Positions 15,015 to 21,337 of a DNA stretch of 21,450 bases are shown here, piece by piece. Within the stretch, counting starts at the first letter, position 1, and every line of letters begins with the position of its first letter. The DNA comes from a virus: positions 1-21,450 of the IMG/VR virus record IMGVR_UViG_3300020370_000164; one strand, written 5' to 3'. The position numbers and the translations under genes are program-made. The notes beneath the pieces were generated by a model that was not told the origin of the DNA, did no database searches, and was given only the letters and a program-made list of their open reading frames with translations.

Positions 15015-15838
15015 AATCATTGAAAACCCCTCTTCGTTATCCAGGTGGTAAGTCACGGGCTATCACAAAGATGTCACGATTCTTACCAGAGATGAGTATG
15101 TATAGAGAGTATAGAGAACCGTTCTTAGGTGGTGGTTCTGTTGCTTTATACATGACAAGGAATCATCCCCACTTAGAAATATGGGTTAATGATTTATATG
15201 AACCCTTAGCAAACTTTTGGCAAACTTTACAACATGAAGGTGATGAAATTACGACCAGGCTCAGAGCATTTAAGCAAGCATACCCCACCCCAGATAGAGC
15301 ACGAGAACTTTTTTTGGAGAGTAAAGAACTGGTTAACGATGCAGGAGCCAGTCTCGTTACACGTGCTGTTAGTTTTTATATTGTTAATAAGTGTTCTTTC
15401 AGTGGTCTTACCGAATCGAGTTCCTTCTCAAAACAAGCCTCAGACAGTAACTTTAGTTTACGAGGCATAGAGAAACTACCAGAATATTCAGAGTTGATAC
15501 AGCATTGGACTATAACCAATCTAACATATGAAAGGATGGTAACTGATGATAAAAATATATTTACTTACTTTGATCCTCCTTATGAGATAGGTTCTAATTT
15601 ATATGGTAAGAAGGGTGGGATGCATAAGTCTTTTGACCATGATGCTTTTGCTCAAGAATGTGATTTACATACTGGGCATACCATGATATCATATAATTCA
15701 TCTCAGTTAATCAGAGACCGTTTTACCGATTGGATTCCAAATGAGTATGACCATACTTATACTATGAGATCTGTTGGTGACTACATGAAGAACCAACAAG
15801 AACGTAAAGAACTTGTGTTAACTAACTATGCCATATGA
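15011..15838 (+). CDS. dam: Dam-type N6-adenine DNA methyltransferase
   Basis: A 275-aa D12-class methyltransferase of the T4 Dam type. The opening TPLRYPGGKSRA (PGGK at 11-14) and REPFLGGGS (FLGGG at 38-42) form the AdoMet-binding region, and the catalytic DPPY is at 188-191. Length and layout match T4 Dam (259 aa). It would methylate adenine in GATC or a related sequence, which may protect phage DNA or mark it. It overlaps the previous stop (ATGA) and its own end overlaps gp62 by 11 bases. All main motifs are intact. Confidence 0.93.
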   Translation: MKSLKTPLRYPGGKSRAITKMSRFLPEMSMYREYREPFLGGGSVALYMTRNHPHLEIWVNDLYEPLANFWQTLQHEGDEITTRLRAFKQAYPTPDRARELFLESKELVNDAGASLVTRAVSFYIVNKCSFSGLTESSSFSKQASDSNFSLRGIEKLPEYSELIQHWTITNLTYERMVTDDKNIFTYFDPPYEIGSNLYGKKGGMHKSFDHDAFAQECDLHTGHTMISYNSSQLIRDRFTDWIPNEYDHTYTMRSVGDYMKNQQERKELVLTNYAI

Positions 15839-16226
15839 TGATAGATATCCTCTTAAGGATTATCTGAACAGTATTAATTTCAATAAGGATAATCTTATGG
15901 AAGATGATCCTGGTTGGGAAAAGAACTATCCTCCTTATGTTATTAACAAATGCCTGTCACATCACATGGACACACTAGCATTTGCTAATGAGATGAATCG
16001 ATATCCTAACTTGGATAAGAAATTACAATATTCTTTTTATCTAAATACAGTGAGACCGAAGAAGAGATTCTCTCCTTGGGGCAAAAAAGAAAAGGTGAAA
16101 GATCTTGACCTTGTGAAAAAATACTATGGCTATAGTAATGAAAAAGCGATTCAAGCCTTAAGGATCTTAACTCCAGACCAACTTAATTACATTAAAGAAA
16201 AACTGAATAAAGGAGGTAAGAGATGA
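15828..16226 (+). CDS. 62: gp62, clamp loader small subunit
   Basis: A 132-aa protein that has the cyanophage gp62 form: 'YPLKDYLNSINFNKDNL' near the start and 'PPYVINKCLSHHMDTLAFANEMNRY' in the middle, blocks I recognise from cyanophage gp62. T4 gp62 is 187 aa, so this is a short version. It forms the clamp loader with gp44 and holds the complex together without ATPase motifs of its own. The start overlaps dam by 11 bases and the stop overlaps regA (ATGA). T4 has 44, 62 and regA adjacent; here an insert of five genes lies between 44 and 62. Confidence 0.9.
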   Translation: MPYDDRYPLKDYLNSINFNKDNLMEDDPGWEKNYPPYVINKCLSHHMDTLAFANEMNRYPNLDKKLQYSFYLNTVRPKKRFSPWGKKEKVKDLDLVKKYYGYSNEKAIQALRILTPDQLNYIKEKLNKGGKR

Positions 16227-16642
16227 CTGAATTACAATGGACCAAAGATAATATGGTCGAGGTTCAATTAAAAGAACCTGATGACTTTCTTAAAGTAAGA
16301 GAGACATTAACTAGGATAGGTGTTGCTTCAAGAAAAGAAAAGAAGTTATATCAATCATGCCATATCCTTCATAAGAAAGGACAGTATTACATAGTACATT
16401 TTAAAGAACTATTTGCTTTAGATGGTAAGAAGGCAAATCTTTCCGACAATGATTTTCAAAGAAGAAATAGAATTATAAAACTTTTATCTGATTGGGGATT
16501 GGTGAATGTTGTAGATGAATCTGCTATAGTAGATGCAGCACCACTTAGTCAGATAAAAGTTATTGCATATAAAGAGAAGAGTGAATGGAACTTAGAATCC
16601 AAATATAATATTGGTAAGAAAAAGCAACCTACAAATGTATAA
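16223..16642 (+). CDS. regA: RegA translational repressor
   Basis: A 139-aa protein that aligns with T4 RegA (122 aa): 'PDDFLKVRETLTRIGVASRKEKKLYQSCHILHKKGQYYIVHFKELFALDGK' is nearly the T4 sequence, and 'EWNLESKYNIG' matches the C-terminus. RegA binds mRNA near start codons of early phage genes and represses translation, including its own in T4. The start overlaps the gp62 stop, and a strong AGGAGG lies at 16211-16216. The TAA at 16640-16642 lies inside a late promoter sequence. Extra C-terminal residues (KKKQPTNV) are basic. Confidence 0.95.
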   Translation: MTELQWTKDNMVEVQLKEPDDFLKVRETLTRIGVASRKEKKLYQSCHILHKKGQYYIVHFKELFALDGKKANLSDNDFQRRNRIIKLLSDWGLVNVVDESAIVDAAPLSQIKVIAYKEKSEWNLESKYNIGKKKQPTNV

Positions 16643-16645
16643 ATA
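16638..16645 (+). promoter_or_regulatory. T4-type late promoter TATAAATA
   Basis: TATAAATA at 16638-16645 is an exact match to the T4 late -10 element used by gp55-polymerase. It spans the regA stop codon. The next gene starts at 16666, so the transcript would begin about 13 bases before its ATG. It separates the early/middle block from the late block 16666-18856. Confidence 0.75.
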
Positions 16646-16665
16646 GGGCCAGTTGTTAAAGATAT

Positions 16666-17124
16666 ATGTCTGAAGAAATTTTAGATGATAAGGTAGAAGA
16701 GGAAAAGAAGAGAGGTCCGTTAGGTAAACTAAAGGATGCTATACTTCCAGATCCTGAAGAACAAGCTGCTATCATTAGTACATTTGTTCGCATTACCGTT
16801 CTTGCCTGGTCGGGTGGGATCTTGACTTTGAATTATGTTGCTATACCAGGTGTACCGCAACAGAAAATTGATCCAACTTTTATAGCTTCAGTTTTTACAG
16901 GAGTTTTAGCTAGCTTCGGAATTCAGACTGCATCTAAGAAAGGTGACGGTACTATGAAGATGAACGGCAATGGTGGCGGTGCTAACGGTGGTGCTCCCCC
17001 TGTTACTGCTAAAGATATTGAGGCAATCATAGCGAAAGCTGGACCTACTCAAACAATTAGAGTTGAACAAGCTCCCTTAAAAATTGTCACAGTCTCTGAC
17101 GATAAAGAAAATTACAAACTATAG
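16666..17124 (+). CDS. 152-aa late membrane protein
   Basis: A 152-aa protein behind the late promoter. The N-terminus is acidic and charged (EEILDDKVEEEKKRG), followed by two membrane helices, about residues 36-60 (AIISTFVRITVLAWSGGILT) and 69-90 (DPTFIASVFTGVLASFGIQTA), then a glycine-asparagine-rich linker (NGNGGGANGG) and a polar C-terminal domain ending in 'TIRVEQAPLKIVTV'. Holin-like topology is possible but no lysis signature is visible. Its expression from a late promoter suggests a structural or lysis role. The TAG lies 5 bases before the next ATG. Confidence 0.78.
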   Translation: MSEEILDDKVEEEKKRGPLGKLKDAILPDPEEQAAIISTFVRITVLAWSGGILTLNYVAIPGVPQQKIDPTFIASVFTGVLASFGIQTASKKGDGTMKMNGNGGGANGGAPPVTAKDIEAIIAKAGPTQTIRVEQAPLKIVTVSDDKENYKL

Positions 17125-17128
17125 AGTC

Positions 17129-17389
17129 ATGAAATTTAATTTTAATGCAATTGCTAATGCAATAAGTGTAGCATCAGGAGTAACACTTGCTACTCTCATA
17201 GGTGTAGGAACATACGTCTATGTAAATAAGGATGCTATCATTGAAGACATCAAGAAAGATGCTATCGAATCTATTACTGGTGGTTCTGCTATCGGTGGTG
17301 CTCTTACAGGAGACATTGGAAATCCTCAAGCATCTGCACCTGTACCTCAAGGTTCTAGTCTAGGTCTTCCTGTTCCTGGCGGATTCTAA
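17129..17389 (+). CDS. 86-aa late membrane protein
   Basis: The ATG at 17129 is chosen because an in-frame ATG at 17084 would lie deep in the previous gene. The 86-aa product (MKFNFNAIANAISVASGVTL...) has one membrane helix (about residues 10-31, ISVASGVTLATLIGVGTYVY), followed by an amphipathic DI.KDAIESI segment and a G/P-rich C-terminus. The next gene begins right after its stop (TAAATG). No family recognised. It may act with the neighbouring hydrophobic proteins in the virion or envelope. Confidence 0.72.
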   Translation: MKFNFNAIANAISVASGVTLATLIGVGTYVYVNKDAIIEDIKKDAIESITGGSAIGGALTGDIGNPQASAPVPQGSSLGLPVPGGF

Positions 17390-17650
17390 ATGGATCTTCA
17401 AAAGATTGCTTCTACTGGTACAGCAGTTGCTGTAGTGGGAACTGGTGCGTTTGTCGGTGGCAATCATGTCGTTGACCAACAAACTGGTGGTCCTCAGAAG
17501 AGAGAATCTGCAAAGATAGAAATGATAAGACAGATAGTTGCAGAAGAAGTGTATCTACAACTAATCAATGCTTGGCCAAAATCATCAGGTCCAGTTAAGG
17601 GTTTGAAGATACCTTCTACAGATTATAAGAAACAATTGCCTCAAAAATAA
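17390..17650 (+). CDS. 86-aa late protein with hydrophobic N-terminus
   Basis: An 86-aa protein that starts immediately after the previous stop. A glycine/alanine-rich N-terminal hydrophobic stretch (IASTGTAVAVVGTGAFVGG) could be a membrane anchor or signal-like segment, followed by a polar region with an acidic helix (AKIEMIRQIVAEEVYLQLIN) and a basic tail. The previous gene product also begins with a short N-terminal hydrophobic segment, so the two could be a related pair, but similarity is weak. The stop overlaps the next ATG. No family recognised. Confidence 0.7.
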   Translation: MDLQKIASTGTAVAVVGTGAFVGGNHVVDQQTGGPQKRESAKIEMIRQIVAEEVYLQLINAWPKSSGPVKGLKIPSTDYKKQLPQK

Positions 17651-17943
17651 TGATGGACAACACACAATTATCTTCCTACTATGAAAAACAAGCTGCTCAA
17701 GACAGTCGGATGGCAATCTTGGAAACTAAAGTTGAAGATCTTGAAAAAGGTTTGGAAGATTTTAATAACAAAGATAAGGAAGAACTCAATCAACGATTAA
17801 GATCTATTGAAAAACAAGTCTGGGGTGCTGGTGCTGTACTTGCTGCTATACTAGCCATCGTTGGTATCATAACTCAGATGGATATGGAAGAAGATGAGTG
17901 GGATGATGAAGCAAAAATTGAACATGTGATAAATATCGCATAA
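17650..17943 (+). CDS. 97-aa coiled-coil protein with C-terminal membrane helix
   Basis: A 97-aa protein starting in the previous stop (TAATG). Residues 18-56 are a coiled coil (MAILETKVEDLEKGLEDFNN and KEELNQRLRSIEKQ), followed by one membrane helix (57-77, VWGAGAVLAAILAIVGIITQ) and an acidic tail. This layout (N-terminal coiled coil, single C-terminal helix) is that of XhlA-type hemolysin/holin accessory proteins, so a lysis role is possible, but many phage anchor proteins look alike. It is late expressed. A second hydrophobic reading frame of 38 codons starts at its stop. Confidence 0.75.
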   Translation: MMDNTQLSSYYEKQAAQDSRMAILETKVEDLEKGLEDFNNKDKEELNQRLRSIEKQVWGAGAVLAAILAIVGIITQMDMEEDEWDDEAKIEHVINIA

Positions 17944-17956
17944 TGGATACTTACCT

Positions 17957-18856
17957 ATGGATCCTATTCGTGACTTACCTAATATTACTCTCGGTGGATT
18001 TAATATTCCTAACATCGTGGTCAGGCAACAGTCCGTTAATCTTGGAGGCATTTGGATAAGGAAACCAAGGGTAAGAGATATTAGTGATGTACAGATAGCA
18101 GATGCTAGAAATTGGATGGTGCAACCTCCACAGGCAATTCCTCCTGTAGTTCCAGTTACTGTTAATGCTGGTACTCCAATAGTTAATATTCCTGGTTGCG
18201 TCAAGGTACATAAAGAGAACGCAAAGAATCCTAATAATAAAAATAAACAATTAGTTAATGATGATCCTAAACAGAATGTAGTTCTATGTGATGGTGGCAT
18301 GCCATACTATGAGCCACCTGATTACGATTACAGGGAACTTAGTTGGCAGACAGTTAATCCAAATAAAGAAGAAGTTGATGAAGGTGTTAATACAGATGAA
18401 CCTCCTGCACCCGATATAGACACTCCAGAACCTCCTCCAACAGGTCCGAATACAGCAGGTGATATAGAATGTCCTCCACCTAATGCAAGACGTATAGGAG
18501 ATTTAAATCAAGCAGGTACAGAAAAGGTTGTAGGATATAAGTTAAGTGTAGATAAAAAAATTTGCATAACAGAATGGGAGGAAGTTCCTTTTATGGAACA
18601 GTACCTCCCTAGTGTTTCTGTTATAACTACGACTGCTGGTATTGCTACTGTGGCAACGACATCGGCCCTACTTGCAAAACCCCTAGCGGATTTGATTTTG
18701 AAGGTGGTGAAACCTGCTGTGAAGAAGTTGATTGCGAAGGTGAAAGAGAAAGTCCTAAAGAAGAAACCTCCTGTTTTGTCTCGTCGGGAACGTCTGTTGA
18801 AGCAGAGGGAAGCGAACTCTGCTGTAAAAGCTGCGAGGAAGTTGAAGGGGGAGTAA
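17957..18856 (+). CDS. 299-aa late protein, proline-rich with C-terminal membrane anchor
   Basis: A 299-aa protein. The first ~60 residues have repetitive 'LGGFNIPNIVVRQQSVNLGGIWIRKPRVRD' beta-like segments, the middle is proline-rich (PPAPDIDTPEPPPTGPN), and a hydrophobic helix at about 220-245 (ITTTAGIATVATTSALLAKP) leads to a strongly basic tail (KKLIAKVKEKVLKKKPPVLSRRERLLK). It looks like a virion or envelope-associated protein of cyanophages, but no named family was recognised. The last 212 bases lie antisense to a leftward gene (18645-19655), so one stretch codes on both strands. Start at 17957, 13 bases after the previous stop. Confidence 0.78.
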   Translation: MDPIRDLPNITLGGFNIPNIVVRQQSVNLGGIWIRKPRVRDISDVQIADARNWMVQPPQAIPPVVPVTVNAGTPIVNIPGCVKVHKENAKNPNNKNKQLVNDDPKQNVVLCDGGMPYYEPPDYDYRELSWQTVNPNKEEVDEGVNTDEPPAPDIDTPEPPPTGPNTAGDIECPPPNARRIGDLNQAGTEKVVGYKLSVDKKICITEWEEVPFMEQYLPSVSVITTTAGIATVATTSALLAKPLADLILKVVKPAVKKLIAKVKEKVLKKKPPVLSRRERLLKQREANSAVKAARKLKGE

Positions 18857-19655
18857 ACTTAAGTTCTGGTAACTCGTGTTCGTGTGGTAGTATCTTTCCA
18901 CCTGGAGTTGTAACTACTACGTCTGCACAGATTGAATGGTATGGTGACTTAGGATGGAAGAATATACCAGATTTTTTGAGTTCTCCGCAATTTTTTAGAC
19001 GAGCTATTTCAAAGTCTAATCTCTTATTGGCAACTAGTTGACTAGCCATTTCTATCTGAGCATTTGCTGCTTGATGACATTGCTTCTGTAGTTTTCTATT
19101 CAATGGTATTGATAGAGTAGCAGAGAGACCAGCATTGAATGACTGGTTTGCTTTCATATCAGTACGAATAGGTTTAAACCAAGTAGGTGTCATACCTCCA
19201 CCATTATTAATTACATCAGGTATACCATCAGGAGCATCTACATCTACTTCTATCTCTATACTTGATCCATCTTCAAACCATCTATCTCCATTTGCATCTA
19301 CTCTATCATCATACCATTCTTCCCAAGGGTAGTTCTTTACACTCACTGTTTGTTTAACAGTCTTACCCTCTACATCTGTTAGGTTATATTGTGGTTCATC
19401 ATAGAAGTCCTCCCAAGGATCTTTACGTGAATCAGCAAACTGTATATAGGGAGTGAGGTTAAACGTACTACCTTGACATTGCACTCCACCACCGTAGGTA
19501 TTCGTTATGTATGGACCTTGTAAAACTTGTATTGCCTGGTTCGTTACTGAGCCAGAACTATTGGCGATAGGATTCGCTGTTGCACTTACACCCCCTACAC
19601 CTTCCGCCAGTGTGACAGGGGCAATCGCAAGATTTGATAGACATAATGCAGCTAT
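18645..19655 (-). CDS. Leftward conserved secreted/virion-type protein, start uncertain
   Basis: The frame runs to a TAG at 18645. It contains a signal-peptide-like segment (LYPIAALCLSNLAIAPVTLA then EG), a long glycine/asparagine-rich region, duplicated acidic-aromatic blocks (DPWEDFYDEP and YPWEEWYDDR), a 'QCHQAANAQIEMASQLVANKRLDFEIARLKNCG' helix, HPKSPYHSICADVV and a low-complexity S/P/Q tail. No ATG, GTG or TTG lies near the signal segment. The given start is an ATA (19655-19653) that overlaps the TAG of the preceding gene; the nearest ATG is at 19970, deep inside that gene. The cysteines and signal suggest export. The tail overlaps the rightward 299-aa gene. A real gene by composition; its start may be a sequence error, a rare start or a frameshift. 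Confidence 0.6.
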   Translation of the reverse strand: MAALCLSNLAIAPVTLAEGVGGVSATANPIANSSGSVTNQAIQVLQGPYITNTYGGGVQCQGSTFNLTPYIQFADSRKDPWEDFYDEPQYNLTDVEGKTVKQTVSVKNYPWEEWYDDRVDANGDRWFEDGSSIEIEVDVDAPDGIPDVINNGGGMTPTWFKPIRTDMKANQSFNAGLSATLSIPLNRKLQKQCHQAANAQIEMASQLVANKRLDFEIARLKNCGELKKSGIFFHPKSPYHSICADVVVTTPGGKILPHEHELPELKFTPPSTSSQLLQQSSLPSASTDVPDETKQEVSSLGLSLSPSQSTSSQQVSPPSKSNPLGVLQVGPMSLPQ

Positions 19656-20146
19656 TGGGTAAAGGTTGAAGTTGTGTCTGTGACGCTTTGTATTTGAGTC
19701 GTTCTTTGGATGATTGTTTGATTGGTCATCCCTGGTCCTTGATACGTTTGCACGAAACTGAACGCCTCTCCTGGAGTCGTTATCGTGAAGTCTGAACCTG
19801 TACCAAGGTCTAATGAATCGAAGGAACTTGTTACGGCTCCTGTTATTGCAGTGCCGTTCGTGGCTGTTGTTGCCGTTGAAGGTTGTATTGACACTGTTGA
19901 TGTGTTCACGTTGGGGTTTAATGGTTGTCCGTCGTTGGATATTCCATGGCCCGATACTGAGTATTCCCATCCTGTCCTATAATCTATAGAGTTTATTGTC
20001 TCTGTGACTGTGCTTTCAGTCTCAGTATGACTCGTCATCGAGCCCTGTTGGAAGTTGGGGACCACAGGGACCGCCATAGCAGGTGCAGCACCGACACTTG
20101 CACTTACCACAGCTATCACATATGGGACATTCTTCAACTTCATCAT
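19652..20146 (-). CDS. 164-aa leftward secreted protein
   Basis: A 164-aa protein with a clear Sec signal peptide: MMKLKNVPYVIAVVSASVGA ending AMA before VPVVPNF. The mature part is rich in T, S and G. Residues around 'WEYSVSGHGIS' and 'GEAFSFVQTYQGPG' resemble 'STYTVSGNNIK' and 'GSAFSFSESWTSG' of the 175-aa protein upstream, so the two are probably paralogues. A cell-surface or virion decoration role would fit; not established. The start is one of two adjacent ATGs (20146 or 20143). Its TAG is used by the ATA overlap of the next gene. Confidence 0.78.
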   Translation of the reverse strand: MMKLKNVPYVIAVVSASVGAAPAMAVPVVPNFQQGSMTSHTETESTVTETINSIDYRTGWEYSVSGHGISNDGQPLNPNVNTSTVSIQPSTATTATNGTAITGAVTSSFDSLDLGTGSDFTITTPGEAFSFVQTYQGPGMTNQTIIQRTTQIQSVTDTTSTFTQ

Positions 20147-20179
20147 CTTTCTTAAACAGTTTAAGTAGATTAAACAAAA

Positions 20180-20707
20180 CTACCTCACGGTAATTTCTGA
20201 TACAAATTGACCTGTAGCCGAAGTTCCAGCTCCACCAGCTGTTAAAGTCATCACACCAGCAGAGGTGATCGTACCAGCTAAGTCTCCTTTAACTCCACCT
20301 GATGACACTAAAACTGAGCCGTATGCAGGCATATCTGCTACAACACCACTCGCTACGTCTACACCAGTACCGATAGGATTTACCGCATCTCCTGAAGTCC
20401 AACTTTCGCTAAAGCTGAAGGCTGAGCCTGTGGTGTTTATATCGTATGTACCAGCATCCAATGTTGCTGCTGCAGTTACACTTGCTGGAGCAGTTATCTT
20501 ACCAAAGTGATCATCAGCAGATGCTACTTTAATATTGTTACCACTAACAGTATAGGTTGAACCTATTCTTGTACCAGAAGTGAAAGCTGCGTCAACTGTT
20601 AATTGGGTTGAAGTACTCAACCTATGAACTAAATCAGCACGAGCTGCCATTGGTGTCATCCCAAGCAACATAACAATAGGTAGTAATTTCTTCATGTTTC
20701 TTGACAT
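20180..20707 (-). CDS. 175-aa leftward secreted protein
   Basis: A 175-aa protein with a signal peptide: MSRNMKKLLPIVMLLGMTPM then AARADLVHRL, with a plausible cleavage after ARA. The mature part is small-residue and T/S/G/A-rich with beta-strand-like repeats (TITSAGVMTLTAGGAG), as expected for an exposed or fibrous protein. The ATG at 20707 follows an AGG; a second in-frame ATG at 20695 gives the same signal peptide without the first four residues. It is the first gene of the leftward three-gene unit and divergent from hsp20. No known family recognised. Confidence 0.78.
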   Translation of the reverse strand: MSRNMKKLLPIVMLLGMTPMAARADLVHRLSTSTQLTVDAAFTSGTRIGSTYTVSGNNIKVASADDHFGKITAPASVTAAATLDAGTYDINTTGSAFSFSESWTSGDAVNPIGTGVDVASGVVADMPAYGSVLVSSGGVKGDLAGTITSAGVMTLTAGGAGTSATGQFVSEITVR

Positions 20708-20849
20708 TGTTACCTAGATCTATATAGGTGATTATTACCGTCTAAATTTGTACGTTAAATCACACTTCCAAAAATCTTAAGAATGATGTTAAATAGTAGT
20801 GTCGCCACAAAGGGACACACACTAAACCTAGCTTACTTAAGGAGGAATT
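20708..20849. promoter_or_regulatory. Divergent intergenic region between leftward unit and hsp20
   Basis: A 142-bp gap holds the promoters of both directions. An AAGGAGG at 20839-20845 belongs to hsp20. CTATATAG at 20720-20727 is a near-palindrome close to the leftward start and may hold its -10. A hairpin is possible at 20799-20818 (GTGTC-G-CC, loop ACAAA, GGGACAC) but it has no U run. TTAAATA at 20789-20794 resembles, without matching, the late motif. No promoter is assigned firmly. Confidence 0.4.
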
Positions 20850-21290
20850 ATGACTTACTTAACAAAATATCACGCAGCAAATCTTCCAGAATTGATGGAG
20901 AAGATTACTCGTAACGGAATTGGGATGGATGATTATCTAAATAGATTTTGGGAATCAGATAACAAATCTAATTATCCACCATATAATTTAGTACAATTGA
21001 ATAATCATGAATCGAAACTCGAAGTCGCATTGGCAGGGTTCAAGAAAGATGAAGTCAAAGTCTATACGGAGTTTGGAAAACTATTTGTCGAAGGCATCAA
21101 AGAAGATAAAGAAGGAGATGTTGAGTATACACACAGGGGCTTGGCACAACGTTCGTTCAAACGCTCTTGGACACTCTCCGAAGATTGCGAAGTTCGACAG
21201 GTCGTTTTTGAAGATGGACTCTTATCCATTGAATTAGGAAAAGTAGTACCAGAACATCATGCTCGTAAGGATTACTTGACAGCAGATTAA
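20850..21290 (+). CDS. hsp20: Hsp20 family small heat-shock protein
   Basis: A 146-aa protein with an alpha-crystallin domain at about residues 43-135: PPYNLVQ, LEVALAGF, LFVEGI, YTHRGLAQRSFKRSWTLSED and GLLSIELGKVVPEHH are in the standard order. The motif RSFKRSWTLSED with a following GLL.I.L is the core signature. Small heat-shock proteins hold unfolding proteins; this gene is found widely in T4-like cyanophages. The ATG has a strong Shine-Dalgarno (AAGGAGG at 20839-20845). The stop lies inside the repeat array upstream of pstS. Rightward gene after the leftward unit. Confidence 0.93.
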   Translation: MTYLTKYHAANLPELMEKITRNGIGMDDYLNRFWESDNKSNYPPYNLVQLNNHESKLEVALAGFKKDEVKVYTEFGKLFVEGIKEDKEGDVEYTHRGLAQRSFKRSWTLSEDCEVRQVVFEDGLLSIELGKVVPEHHARKDYLTAD

Positions 21291-21316
21291 ATGTAGTTTA
21301 AGATACACTATATAAT
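21275..21316 (+). promoter_or_regulatory. Pho-box-like array and -10 of pstS
   Basis: Four 8-base units recur at 11-base intervals: CTTGACAG (21275), ATTAAATG (21286), TTTAAGAT (21297) and CTATATAA (21308), with TATAAT (-10) at 21311-21316. Two carry an exact TTAA core. The 11-base period is that of PhoB-type direct repeats, and no -35 box stands at the proper distance. This fits an activator-dependent promoter. The first two units lie in the end of hsp20. Confidence 0.5.
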
Positions 21317-21337
21317 GAGCCACGATAGCGGATCCTA

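Noticed and set aside
17084-17128. Upstream ATG for the 86-aa late gene
   Set aside because: It lies within the preceding gene. The ATG at 17129 follows that gene's stop by a few bases.
17851-18300. 149-codon leftward frame with hydrophobic stretches
   Set aside because: Antisense to two rightward genes. The cysteine- and leucine-rich composition is that expected from the complement of the proline/isoleucine-rich coding strand.
19135-19332. 65-codon rightward frame opposite the third leftward gene
   Set aside because: Antisense to a longer frame with plausible coding features, and no start signal.
20265-20510. 81-codon rightward frame opposite the 175-aa secreted protein
   Set aside because: The leftward frame has a signal peptide and repeats typical of a protein. 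The rightward frame is its complement without a ribosome site.
20799-20818. Hairpin before hsp20 as a terminator
   Set aside because: No U run on either strand, a bulged stem and only 7 base pairs. It may be a leader structure at most.
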